Part shown: positions 25,995-34,219 of the stretch, piece after piece
How positions within the stretch are numbered: the first letter of the stretch is position 1
Layout of the letters: the number at the start of each line of letters is the position of its first letter
From: CAWCPR01 sp963797475
Lineage (GTDB): Bacteria; Chloroflexota; Anaerolineae; Anaerolineales; UBA4823
DNA: 64,000 nucleotides
Direction of reading: 5' to 3'
NCBI GenBank assembly: GCA_963797475.1
Contig: CAWCPR010000001.1
Span: 496,001-560,000 of the forward strand
Notes under the pieces: model-generated
Seen by the model: only the letters and a program-made list of their open reading frames with translations
Told to the model about the DNA's origin: nothing
Databases searched by the model: none
Program-made: the position numbers and the translations under genes

Positions 25995-26938
25995 ACTCAA
26001 GCAGCCCATCGCCTCAGGATCTCTGGCCTATATTCTCACAACCCTGGTGGCTGGAGGCCGTCGTTCCCAGGTCGTGGGGTGAAGTTACAGTTGTAAAAGC
26101 CGGCGAAATCCACGCCCGCCTGCCGTATTTCCAGCGCAGGCATCGCGGCCTGAGGATGCTGACGATGCCGCCATTAACCCAGACTTTGGGACCCTGGCTG
26201 CGAGCCACCGCGGACAAATACGCTAACCAGCGCTCCCGCGAAAAAGAGCTGATGACAGAATTGATCGAGAAATTGCCGTCCTTTGATTTCTTCCAACAAA
26301 ACTTCCACCATTCGATCCAGAATTGGCTGCCTTTCTACTGGAAAGGCTTCAGCCAGACCACCCGCTACTCCTACCGGATCGAAGATCTATCCGACCTGGA
26401 TAAAGTATGGGCGGGATTTCAGAAGAACATCCGCACGGATATTCGCAAAGCGCAGAAAGCCCTCGAGATCCGCGACGACCGCGGGTTGGATGAATTCATC
26501 GAGCTAAACCGGAAGGTTTTCGAACGCCAGGGAAAGGATTTGCCTTACGGCCGCGAATTGGTCCAACGGCTGGACCATGCCTGCTGCGAGCACGACTGCC
26601 GGAAGATCTTGTTCGCCCAGGACAGCCAGGGCCGTTTGCACGCTGCGGTCTACATCGTTTGGGATACGCAAAGCGCGTATTATTTGATGGGGGGCTCCGA
26701 CCTGGAGCTGCGCGGCAGCGGCGCGACGAGTCTGGTGGTTTGGGAAGCGATCCAGTTCGCCGCCCGGATAACCCGTTCCTTTGATTTTGAGGGCTCGATG
26801 ATCGAACCGGTTGAACGGTTCTTCAGGGCCTTCGGGGCAGAACAAAAGCCCTATTTCCAGGTGACCAAAGTTAATTCTCTGGCGCTGAAAGTATGGCAGG
26901 ACGCCCGGTCCTGGTTAAGGATGCGGCGGGGTGAATAA
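25985..26938 (+). CDS. FemAB/BioF2-like GNAT transferase
   Basis: The 317-residue protein fits the double-GNAT FemAB-related group found in exopolysaccharide clusters. N-terminal residues include the usual FSQPWWLEAV; the second GNAT half (about 150-290) contains RTDIRKAQKALEI, VFERQGKDLPYG, AAVYIVWDTQSAYYLMGG and FDFEGSMIEPVERFFRAFG, all typical of the family. Such proteins transfer amino acids or acyl groups to cell-wall or glycan precursors from an activated donor. GTG 25985 overlaps the sulfotransferase end; the stop overlaps the next gene's GTG by 8 bases. The acceptor is unknown. Confidence 0.8.
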   Translation: MEINSSSPSPQDLWPIFSQPWWLEAVVPRSWGEVTVVKAGEIHARLPYFQRRHRGLRMLTMPPLTQTLGPWLRATADKYANQRSREKELMTELIEKLPSFDFFQQNFHHSIQNWLPFYWKGFSQTTRYSYRIEDLSDLDKVWAGFQKNIRTDIRKAQKALEIRDDRGLDEFIELNRKVFERQGKDLPYGRELVQRLDHACCEHDCRKILFAQDSQGRLHAAVYIVWDTQSAYYLMGGSDLELRGSGATSLVVWEAIQFAARITRSFDFEGSMIEPVERFFRAFGAEQKPYFQVTKVNSLALKVWQDARSWLRMRRGE

Positions 26939-28361
26939 CGTCCGGCCTGCATGGACTGAAAACGCACGGGGCTACGGTTGGCGGCAATTAGCCCGCCGGG
27001 CGGGGGTATGCGTCTCGGAGGCCTCGAAAACCGGCTTCGAGGCTTTAAACCTGCCCGTTTTCTACGCTCATCCCGACCAGGTTGGAAATGCTGGCCCGGC
27101 GATCATCGTCGCGCCAGCCGCTGAAAGCTCGTGGCAGGACCTGCTTGACAGCCAGCCGGAAAGCCTGGACTGGCTGCCCCAGGCTGATGTCATGCCAGAG
27201 GCTGAAAAGCTTCCTTTCAACGATCCCATCCCGGTGCTGTTCTGGGGAGCCGGCTTCCCGGCCTCCCCGCGGCGCTTCGCCGAGATCCGCCCAGATGGCA
27301 GCCTGGTGTTTTACTGCGATATCCTGGCGGCGACATTTTTTATGCTTTCACGCTGGGAAGAGACGGTCCTGCCTTGCCAGGATGAGCACGGGCGTTTTCT
27401 GGCCTCAGCCAGCGCGGCTTTCAGACAGAATTTTATCGACCGGCCAGTTATTGACGAATACGGCCTGATCTTGAAAAGCTGGCTGAAAACCCTCCTTCCG
27501 GGCTGGCAGCCGGAAAGTCCCCGTTTCGCAGTCCGGCTAAGTCACGACATCGACGTAGTCCGGCGCTTTCCAAAGGTCAGTCTGGGTCTGCGCACCATTG
27601 CCGGTGACTTGATCAAGCGCCGAAGCCTGGCCCAGGCGTTGGAAAACACAAAAGGACTCTGCACACAAATCCTGTCCCCGGAGAGGGACCCGCAATACCA
27701 GGCGATTTTTACTCTGACGGATATCTCAAAGCAGCATGGCCTCGAGAGCGCCTTCTATTTCATGGCGGCCAAACCCAGCGCTTACGATTCGGGCTATGAC
27801 CCACGCGCCGCCGAGATCCGGCGCTGCATCGAACGACTGCACGCGCAGGGATTTGAAACCGGTTTTCACCCGGGCTACTTCACTTATAATGATCCTGCCA
27901 GGCTTGCGCGCGAAAAATCCCGCATGGATGCGGCCTTGGGGAAAACCTCCTATGGGGGGCGCCAGCACTATTTGCGATTCGAAGCTCCTACCACCTGGCG
28001 GCAATGGCAGGAGGCCGGCCTGGCGTACGATTCGACCCTTGCATATCCCGGGCGGGAGGGGTTTCGCTGCGGGACCTGCCGCTCTTTTCGTCCCTTTGAT
28101 CTCCAGGGGGATGTTGAAATGCACTTGTGGGAGCGACCCTTGATTGTTATGGACGGCACACTGATCCATTATCGAAAATTCAGCCCCCTGGAAGGCCAGG
28201 GGCGCATATTGGAGCTGGCCCAGCGCTGCAAAGATGTGCAGGGAACTTTCACTCTGCTCTGGCACAATTCCACCCTGATTAATGAGGCTCCGCAGTGGAC
28301 GGACATGTACCGTACAGTCGCGGATGCGCTCGCCCGTATGGGCAGCGAACCGGAACCATGA
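26931..28361 (+). CDS. polysaccharide deacetylase-like protein (NodB-homology type)
   Basis: The 476-residue protein carries, after about 195 N-terminal residues of unknown role, a NodB-like barrel. Metal and catalytic positions are visible as RLSHDID (about 200-206), HPGYF in FETGFHPGYFTYN and RQHYLRF. This arrangement is typical of the polysaccharide-deacetylase-like proteins found next to FemAB proteins in exopolysaccharide loci. It could remove N-acetyl groups from the glycan; there is no signal peptide, so it may act on cytoplasmic precursors. The GTG start at 26931 overlaps the upstream gene, and the TGA overlaps the next ATG (ATGA). Confidence 0.78.
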   Translation: MNNVRPAWTENARGYGWRQLARRAGVCVSEASKTGFEALNLPVFYAHPDQVGNAGPAIIVAPAAESSWQDLLDSQPESLDWLPQADVMPEAEKLPFNDPIPVLFWGAGFPASPRRFAEIRPDGSLVFYCDILAATFFMLSRWEETVLPCQDEHGRFLASASAAFRQNFIDRPVIDEYGLILKSWLKTLLPGWQPESPRFAVRLSHDIDVVRRFPKVSLGLRTIAGDLIKRRSLAQALENTKGLCTQILSPERDPQYQAIFTLTDISKQHGLESAFYFMAAKPSAYDSGYDPRAAEIRRCIERLHAQGFETGFHPGYFTYNDPARLAREKSRMDAALGKTSYGGRQHYLRFEAPTTWRQWQEAGLAYDSTLAYPGREGFRCGTCRSFRPFDLQGDVEMHLWERPLIVMDGTLIHYRKFSPLEGQGRILELAQRCKDVQGTFTLLWHNSTLINEAPQWTDMYRTVADALARMGSEPEP

Positions 28362-29599
28362 GCGGAAAAGATTCGTCGAAACAGCCCTGTCAGCAGATCG
28401 ATATCCTATCCTTCTCGCAGATCCAGCGTGACGCCCGGGTGCTGCGCCAGATGGAATACCTTGCGCAGCATTTTCAAGTGACCGCCGTTGGCTACGGTCA
28501 TCAGGATCCGGATCACCCCAGCGGCGTAAGGCTGTTGACCGTGGACACCCCCACAGGCCTGGGTCTCGGGCGTAAGCTGCGTACGCTGGTTTACCAGCCG
28601 CTGGGGAAAGTCCTCCCAAAACAGGCCTACGAAGCCTGGTTTTGGAGCAAAAAAGATCACCTGCAAGCGTTGGAATACCTGCTGGATTCTCGCGGGCAGG
28701 CCATTCACGCCAATGATTGGGATGCGCTCCCGGTGGCAGTCAGGGCTGCCGCCTCCACCGGCGCCCTGGTCGTGCTGGACCTGCATGAGTATTCGCCGCT
28801 GCAATACGAAAACCGCTGGACGCGGCGCAACCTGTTCAACCCAATGATCGACTACTTCCTGAAGACCTACGCCAGCCGGGCTGCCCAAATCCTTACAGTG
28901 AACGAAATGATCGCCGAGAAATACGCCCAGGTCTACGGATTTCGACCGGTCACAATCCTGAACGCCCCAAAACTGGAAAGTGAGGTAGCGTTTCGAGCAA
29001 CACACGAAAACCATATCCGCCTGATTCATCACGGCGTGGCTACGCCGGATCGCAGGCTGGATCTGATGATCCAGGCGTTGGCGCGCACCGGCCCGCGCTT
29101 CAGCTTGTATTTTATGCTGGTTGAGGCCATTCCCGGCTACCTGGCGCAGCTTCGTTCCCTGGTGCAAGAGATCGCGCCCGGGCGGGTGTACTTTCTGCCG
29201 CCGGTGAAACCCTGGGAGATCGTCCGGCGAATTTCCGAGTTCGATATGGGTTTCTTCCTTCTGCCCTTTACCAGCTTCAGCTACAAGGCCGCCCTGCCGA
29301 ATAAATTCTTCGATTTCGTGGCTGCCGGGTTGGCAGTATGCACCGGCCCTTCCCCAGAAATGGCCCGCCTCAGCCAACAATACGGCTTTGGCCTGGTTTC
29401 GCCATCCTTCGATCCCGGCGAAACCGCCCGGCTGCTGGACAGCTTAAGCGCCTCCCAGGTCGACGAAATGAAGAAGAAAGCCCTGGCAGCCAGGGCCCAG
29501 CTCAATGCCGGCGTCGAGATGGGAAAGCTGGTTCAACTCTATCAGCGGCTTCTCGCGCCTTCTATGCCAGAAGTGGAAAGTTCACCCCAAAATGGGTAA
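28358..29599 (+). CDS. GT4-type glycosyltransferase, first copy of a tandem pair
   Basis: The 413-residue protein is a GT-B glycosyltransferase. N-terminal block IDILSFSQIQRDARVLRQ is typical of family 4 enzymes in exopolysaccharide clusters; donor-side features are IHANDWDALPVAV, LDLHEYSPLQYE and the C-terminal NKFFDFVAAGLAVCTGPSPE, which holds the usual glycine-rich and acidic positions. The next gene is a clear paralogue in the same order, with near-identical blocks (NKFFDFVAAGLAVC, PEMARL, NDWxALPVAV). The start ATG overlaps the deacetylase stop, and its stop overlaps the next gene by 8 bases. Sugar donor and acceptor unknown. Confidence 0.85.
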   Translation: MSGKDSSKQPCQQIDILSFSQIQRDARVLRQMEYLAQHFQVTAVGYGHQDPDHPSGVRLLTVDTPTGLGLGRKLRTLVYQPLGKVLPKQAYEAWFWSKKDHLQALEYLLDSRGQAIHANDWDALPVAVRAAASTGALVVLDLHEYSPLQYENRWTRRNLFNPMIDYFLKTYASRAAQILTVNEMIAEKYAQVYGFRPVTILNAPKLESEVAFRATHENHIRLIHHGVATPDRRLDLMIQALARTGPRFSLYFMLVEAIPGYLAQLRSLVQEIAPGRVYFLPPVKPWEIVRRISEFDMGFFLLPFTSFSYKAALPNKFFDFVAAGLAVCTGPSPEMARLSQQYGFGLVSPSFDPGETARLLDSLSASQVDEMKKKALAARAQLNAGVEMGKLVQLYQRLLAPSMPEVESSPQNG

Positions 29600-30781
29600 T
29601 CACCAGCCTAAGATCACCACCCTCTCCTTCTCTCCCATCCAGCGGGACGCACGCGTTCTTCGCCAGGCAGTCTATCTCTCCAAAGAATACCATGTGACCG
29701 TGATCGGGTTTGGCGAGCCAGGTTTACAAATAGAGAATGTGGACATGCTGCCCATCCAGCCGCGCAGCCGGATAGCGCTGCGCGCTTTGAAAGTTGCTTT
29801 TTTACCAGGGGGAAAGCTGCTTCACGGGCCGGTTTACGAGGCGTTATACTGGCGGGAAGCCGAACACCGGTCAGCGCTCGACCTGCTGCTGCAAAGCGAT
29901 CCACAGGTGATCCATGCTAACGATTGGGAAGCCCTGCCGGTAGCAGTGAAAGCCGCCGAGAAAACCGGCGCCAGGATCTTATTAGATTTGCACGAATACG
30001 GGCCATCGCTGCGCGAAAACCGGGCCTATTGGCGGCTTTTTTACGCCCCGATGGTCGATTATTTTCTGCGTGAATACACACCCAGGATTTCTGCCAGCGT
30101 GACCGTTAATGAAACGATCGCCGAAAAGTACGAAGCCGAGTATGGATTTCACCCAGCCGTAGTGATGAACGCGCCGCAGTTGGGAGCGCTGCCCGATATA
30201 AATCCCACCCATCCTGATAAATCCGGCTGGTGCACCACGGGGCAGCGATTCGCGATCGCGGCCTGGAAATCATGATCGACGCGCTGGCATTTTGCGACCC
30301 GCGCTACAGCCTGCACTTCATGCTAGTGGATCGAGACGGCAGATACCTGGCCGGGCTGAAAAAGCTGGCGAAAAAAAAGGTTCCCGGGCGGGTATTTTTC
30401 CACTCCACGGTGCCGCCGGACGAGATTGTGAACCATATCTCAACCTATGACATCGGTTTTTATCTCCTGCCGCCGTTGAATTTCAATTACCAGGCGGCGC
30501 TGCCGAACAAGTTTTTCGATTTTGTCGCGGCCGGTCTGGCAGTTTGCATCGGCCCTAACCCCGAAATGGCCCGGTTGGCCAGCCAGTACGGGTTTGGCGT
30601 CGTCGTCCCGTCTTTCGAGCCCAGCCAGGCCGCCCAGGTGTTGAACCAGATAGGGGCAGATGAGATCGACCTGATGAAGCGCGCTGCCTTGCAGGCGCGC
30701 AATTCACTGAACGCGGATGTAGAAATGGGAAAGCTGCTCGACCTGTACGGCCGGTTGCTTTCCCCGAACGATTGGAATTGA
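29592..30781 (+). CDS. GT4-type glycosyltransferase, second copy, interrupted by a single-base frameshift
   Basis: Two reading frames together encode a 396-residue paralogue of the previous gene. The first part (from ATG 29592) runs with ITTLSFSPIQRDARVLRQ and IHANDWEALPVAV to about 30221; the rest, ending at 30781, is in another frame and contains GLEIMIDALAF, IGFYLLPPL and NKFFDFVAAGLAVCIGPNPE. Adding one A to the AAA run at 30219-30221 restores DKIRLVHHGAAIRDRG, matching the paralogue's IRLIHHGVATPDRR. Both halves are fully conserved, so a sequencing or assembly error is more likely than decay. If real, the product would be cut after about 225 residues. Confidence 0.8.
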
Positions 30782-30784
30782 ACA

Positions 30785-31993
30785 TTGCCGGATAACCCTG
30801 ACAACTCCCAACCAACCTTTCCGACCGTGCTGATGATCATGGTCTGTTTACATTGCTCATTGGGAGGCGCAGAAAAGCAGTACGCCCGTGTGTTCCAGGC
30901 GTTGGCGTCTCAACCTGGGAACCGCCACCGCCTGCTGATCACGCGTTCGCTGCTGTTGGTCCTGCAATCTGCGGGGCTGCTGCGTGGCATGGACGAGCGC
31001 CTGGTAGTTCTCGACCCGCCTTACCGGCGTAAGTCCATGGCGGCCAAATCAGGTTGGCTGAACAATACCCTCTCATTTCGACTGGCAACCGCCCTGGACG
31101 CGCTCTGGTACGTTGGACAAATATGGAGGGCGTTGAACCGGCTGCAGCCGGACGTGGCTCATCCGCTTTTGACCGGCGTCTACTTAAGCTTGCCCGGTTT
31201 AATTGCCAGGCAAAGCACCAGGCGGTTGATGTCGGCTTACAGCTACAGCTTTGAGTCCTACCGCGATAAGCGCATCCTGGGTTTCCCGCTGGGCGCGACG
31301 ATCAAGCGCATGGCCATGCAGCGCAGCGATAGCATCGAGGCCCTCACACCGGCGATCCGTGACGATTTGATCGCCCGCGGCATACCTGCCAGATTGATCC
31401 GGGCGGCGCCTTCTACCTTGATAGATGCCAGCCAGTACGCGCCAGCCAGCGAAAAAAAGGACTGGGTGGTCTTCCTGGGCAGGCTGGTTCAAATAAAGAA
31501 CCCTTTGCTGCTCGTGGAAGCGATCCCGCTTGTGCTCAGCCGCTGGCCGGGAGTCCATTTTTTTATTTTGGGCGGCGGCGAACTGCAGCCCGAAATCGAG
31601 CAGCGGGTGCGTGAGCTGGGCATTGGCGAGCAAGTTACCCTGCACTTTGAGCCCCATCCCCAAAAGGTTTTGGCCCAGTCGAAGATCTTCGTTTCCTTGC
31701 AGCAAGATGAGAATTATCCCTCGCAAAGCCTGCTGGAAGCGATGGCCTGCGCCAACGCCATCGTCGCTACCGATGTGGGTGAAACCTGGCGCCTGGTAGA
31801 TAAAACAAATGGCCTGCGCGTCCCGGCGGATGCACAGGCGGTCGCCGAAGCCATCCTGCAGCTCCTGGCGGACTCGCGGCTTTCGGAGCGCTGTGCGGCC
31901 TCTCGCAAGCGCGTGTTGGATGAATACGCGCCGGAAAAATATATCGAGTACATTTCCGGCATGTACCAGGCAGCCGCCCACAGGTCAGGCTGA
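30785..31993 (+). CDS. glycosyltransferase family 4 protein
   Basis: The 402-residue protein is a GT-B glycosyltransferase. The N-terminal MVCLHCSLGGAEKQYARV has the donor-side GGAEK motif of family 4 enzymes; the C-terminal half shows VVFLGRLVQIKNPLLLVEAI, FFILGGGELQPEIE, and the E-x7-E region YPSQSLLEAMACANAIVATD. A TTG start at 30785 (3 bases after the previous stop) gives 402 residues; ATG 30833 is an alternative closer to the conserved motif. It is the third glycosyltransferase of the operon. Sugar specificity is unknown. Confidence 0.87.
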   Translation: MPDNPDNSQPTFPTVLMIMVCLHCSLGGAEKQYARVFQALASQPGNRHRLLITRSLLLVLQSAGLLRGMDERLVVLDPPYRRKSMAAKSGWLNNTLSFRLATALDALWYVGQIWRALNRLQPDVAHPLLTGVYLSLPGLIARQSTRRLMSAYSYSFESYRDKRILGFPLGATIKRMAMQRSDSIEALTPAIRDDLIARGIPARLIRAAPSTLIDASQYAPASEKKDWVVFLGRLVQIKNPLLLVEAIPLVLSRWPGVHFFILGGGELQPEIEQRVRELGIGEQVTLHFEPHPQKVLAQSKIFVSLQQDENYPSQSLLEAMACANAIVATDVGETWRLVDKTNGLRVPADAQAVAEAILQLLADSRLSERCAASRKRVLDEYAPEKYIEYISGMYQAAAHRSG

Positions 31994-32016
31994 GACTCTC
32001 AGGCGTCAGATCCGGT

Positions 32017-33189
32017 ATGCCCAAGACATTCCGCGTACTTCACCCAATCACCCGCCTGATCATCGGCGGCGCGCAAGAGAACACCATGTACACCGCCGCC
32101 ATGCTGGATAAGAGCCGCTTCCAGACATCGGTGGTCTCCGGTCCGCAGACAGGCAGCGAGGGCAGCCTGATCGAAGAAGTGCGCGCTCGCGGCGTGCCAT
32201 TGAGCATACTTCCCGAGCTGGTCCGTGAGGTCAACCCGCGCAATGACCTGCGCGCGCTGTGGAAGCTCTCCAAAATGATGCGGCAGGAGGGCTGTACCAT
32301 CGTGCACACCCACAGCTCCAAGGCCGGCATCCTGGGGCGCCTGGCAGCCCGCCTGGCTGGAGTCCCGATCATTGTGCATACCATCCATGGCTGGAGCTTT
32401 CACGATTACATGGCGCCAAAGGTCCGCCTGACCTATATCTTCCTCGAGCGGCTGGCTGCATCGCTCTCGGATACGATGATCGTTGTGGCGCAGCAGGATA
32501 TCGCCAAAGGTGTAAAACACGGCATCGGCAGGCCGGACCAGTACCGATTGATCCGCAGCGCAATCCCACTGGAAGAATTCGACCCGATGAAATACGATCG
32601 CCTGACGGCTCGGGATGAATTGGGGTTGGCGCGGGACGCCTTCGTAGTCGGCAACGTGGGCCGTTTCTCCGCCCAAAAGAACCCGCTGGATTGGGTGCGC
32701 GTGGCGGGCGCCGTCAGCCGCCGCCTGCCCCAGGCGCGCTTCTTGCTGGTCGGAGATGGGCCCTTGCGAGCCCAGGTCGAAGCGTTGTTGGCTCAGGAAG
32801 GCATTTCCAGCCAGACGCTGCTGACCGGGCTGAGGAGAGATGTGGGCCGCATGATGGCAGCCATGGATGTTTTCTTGCTCACTTCTTTGTGGGAAGGCCT
32901 GCCGCGCGTGATCCCCCAGGCCATGGCGATGGGCCTGCCGGTCGTCGCCAACCGGGCGGACGGTACAGCGGACGCCGTCATCGATGGGGAGACCGGCTTC
33001 CTGTTTGAAGCTGGAGACACTGCCGGGATGAGCGCGGCGGTGATGATTTTATGCGAGCATCCCGAAGCTCGCCAGGCATTCGGCCGGTCCGGGCAGGTTG
33101 TCGCCCGCCGGGATTTCGATCTTCGCCAGATGGTCCACCAAATTGATGCGCTTTATACGGAGCTGCTCCAGCGCAAAGGGTTTAATTGA
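32017..33189 (+). CDS. glycosyltransferase family 4 protein
   Basis: The 390-residue protein is another GT-B enzyme. LIIGGAQENTMYTAAML at the N terminus, THSSKAGILGRLAARLAGVP, NVGRFSAQKNPLDWVRVA, RFLLVGDGPLR and LTSLWEGLPRVIPQAMAMGL (acidic donor-binding site) are all standard family 4 elements. HTIHGWSFHDY is typical of capsular or exopolysaccharide transferases. It closes the + strand glycan operon and is followed by a GC-rich hairpin that probably ends transcription. Confidence 0.88.
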   Translation: MPKTFRVLHPITRLIIGGAQENTMYTAAMLDKSRFQTSVVSGPQTGSEGSLIEEVRARGVPLSILPELVREVNPRNDLRALWKLSKMMRQEGCTIVHTHSSKAGILGRLAARLAGVPIIVHTIHGWSFHDYMAPKVRLTYIFLERLAASLSDTMIVVAQQDIAKGVKHGIGRPDQYRLIRSAIPLEEFDPMKYDRLTARDELGLARDAFVVGNVGRFSAQKNPLDWVRVAGAVSRRLPQARFLLVGDGPLRAQVEALLAQEGISSQTLLTGLRRDVGRMMAAMDVFLLTSLWEGLPRVIPQAMAMGLPVVANRADGTADAVIDGETGFLFEAGDTAGMSAAVMILCEHPEARQAFGRSGQVVARRDFDLRQMVHQIDALYTELLQRKGFN

Positions 33190-33193
33190 AAGA

Positions 33194-33220
33194 CGGCGCC
33201 GGTAGCGCCGCCTTTAAAAT
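33194..33220. terminator. hairpin between convergent genes, probable terminator
   Basis: CGGCGC (33194-33199), loop CGGTA, then GCGCCG (33205-33210) form a GC-only stem followed by CCTTTAAAA. It lies between the last glycosyltransferase and the convergent zinc-ribbon gene and may serve both strands. The T run is short, so strength is uncertain. Confidence 0.5.
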
Positions 33221-33270
33221 GAGCGTTTTCGTTTTCCAAAGTTGCTTGTGATGAGTGTATCCCCGCCAGT

Positions 33271-33495
33271 CTAATGACCGCAGGAAGCGCAAGAGCCCCC
33301 GCTGCAGCCGGCGCATCCACAGCTTCCACCGGCGACCACCTTGCCACCGCTCTGGGCAAAGAACACCGCCAGTTGCCGGGAGGTATGATCGCTCTCGCAG
33401 GTAACGCACAGGATCGGGGCGTCTGCGTCGCGCATTAAACGCAACTCTTCAAAGCGCTCACCGCAATCCAGGCATACATATTCGTAAATGGGCAT
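33271..33495 (-). CDS. FmdB-like zinc ribbon protein
   Basis: The 74-residue protein begins with the FmdB/CxxC_CxxC_SSSS signature MPIYEYVCLDCGERFEEL and has a second pair of cysteines (ILCVTC), which together should bind one zinc. The tail from about residue 55 is Gly/Cys rich (GGSCGCAGCSGGSCASC), common in this family. The function is unsettled; members are annotated as regulatory zinc ribbons. ATG 33495 was chosen over TTG 33501 because the family normally begins MPIYEY. A well-formed promoter lies 37 bases upstream. Confidence 0.85.
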   Translation of the reverse strand: MPIYEYVCLDCGERFEELRLMRDADAPILCVTCESDHTSRQLAVFFAQSGGKVVAGGSCGCAGCSGGSCASCGH

Positions 33496-33531
33496 GGACA
33501 AACCTCACAATTAGATATCGGTCGTATGTCT

Positions 33532-33560
33532 ATTCTAATCCGCATAGGCGGTTGGGTCAA
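33532..33560 (-). promoter_or_regulatory. sigma-70 type promoter for the FmdB-like gene
   Basis: On the - strand TTGACC (33560-33555) is followed after 17 bases by TAGAAT (33537-33532). Transcription would start near 33525, about 30 bases before the ATG. Confidence 0.6.
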
Positions 33561-33578
33561 TGTCCCTGAGGCCGAAAT

Positions 33579-33965
33579 TCAGACCGAAAACACCGCGCCG
33601 CAGCGCCGGCAAAACCGTTCACCTTTCTGCATCCAGGTTTCACATTCCGGACACATCCCCATGACACCCTGAGACTCTTCGCTTCTCGTCGTTCGAGAGC
33701 TGGTCTCTAATGGCGCCAGGCTGTTCGCGATGACGTAAGCGACGCCTGCCCCAACCCCCGCACCCAGTAAAGCGATCACATAAGCCAGGCAGCGCGCCTG
33801 GACATCTTGCCCGTAGGCCATCCACCCCACTAAAAGACCGGCAAATTCCCCCGAAACCCATAACACCACCGTGAGTAATTTATAACGTCCGCTGGCATAT
33901 CCCTTGGCTTCAACAACGGTTTCGATCCATTTTGTCAAGAGCAATAGCACCAGGATCTCAAGCAT
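33579..33965 (-). CDS. small membrane protein with C-terminal zinc ribbon
   Basis: The 128-residue protein has three hydrophobic segments (about residues 2-12, 30-50 and 60-85) and a C-terminal double CxxC zinc ribbon: MCPECETWMQKGERFCRRCG. I do not recognise a named family. Such small membrane zinc-ribbon proteins are common and mostly uncharacterised. ATG 33965 is chosen over the TTG codons just upstream. The 250 bases before it contain strong hairpins. It is separated from the FmdB-like gene by a 77-base gap that contains that gene's own promoter. Confidence 0.6.
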   Translation of the reverse strand: MLEILVLLLLTKWIETVVEAKGYASGRYKLLTVVLWVSGEFAGLLVGWMAYGQDVQARCLAYVIALLGAGVGAGVAYVIANSLAPLETSSRTTRSEESQGVMGMCPECETWMQKGERFCRRCGAVFSV

Positions 33966-33971
33966 CAACAA

Positions 33972-34219
33972 CTCCTACGCAAACCCGCTCCGCTACGGAG
34001 CGCCCGGTTTGCACCAATTCGGTCTGCCAACCGGCACAAAAAACATTACCTGGGCAAGAATCTGGCCCACGGCCGGAAAGGCGACTGCTCCCAAAGGGGC
34101 GTCTTTGGGAAAACCGTCTGGTTCGTTAAATTTTGAACTAGAAGGGCGGTTGGAGTCCAATCTTAACTGGTTACCCGGTGTTATGGGTTACAAGTTCGCA
34201 TCCAAAAAATTGCAAGATG
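33972..34219. other. structured 250-base intergenic region
   Basis: The gap between capA-like and zinc-ribbon genes (both - strand) holds no supported gene. It contains a 14-pair hairpin with a CCC bulge (33980-34013), a GGCC-CAC-GGCC stem (34064-34074) and a perfect TCCCAAAG/CTTTGGGA stem (34089-34110). The cluster could be a leader, a terminator region, a REP-like element or an unrecognised non-coding RNA; the strand is undetermined. Confidence 0.35.
33980..34013. repeat. 14-pair palindrome with CCC bulge
   Basis: GCAAACC plus CGCTCCG (33980-33993), loop CTA, then CGGAGCG (33997-34003), bulge CCC and GGTTTGC (34007-34013). The pairing is perfect apart from the bulge. No U tract follows on either strand, so a simple intrinsic terminator is unlikely. 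Confidence 0.7.

Noticed and set aside
28406..29380. 324-codon open frame on the - strand opposite the first tandem glycosyltransferase
   Set aside because: No domain or start signal is visible and it is fully antisense to a well-supported gene.
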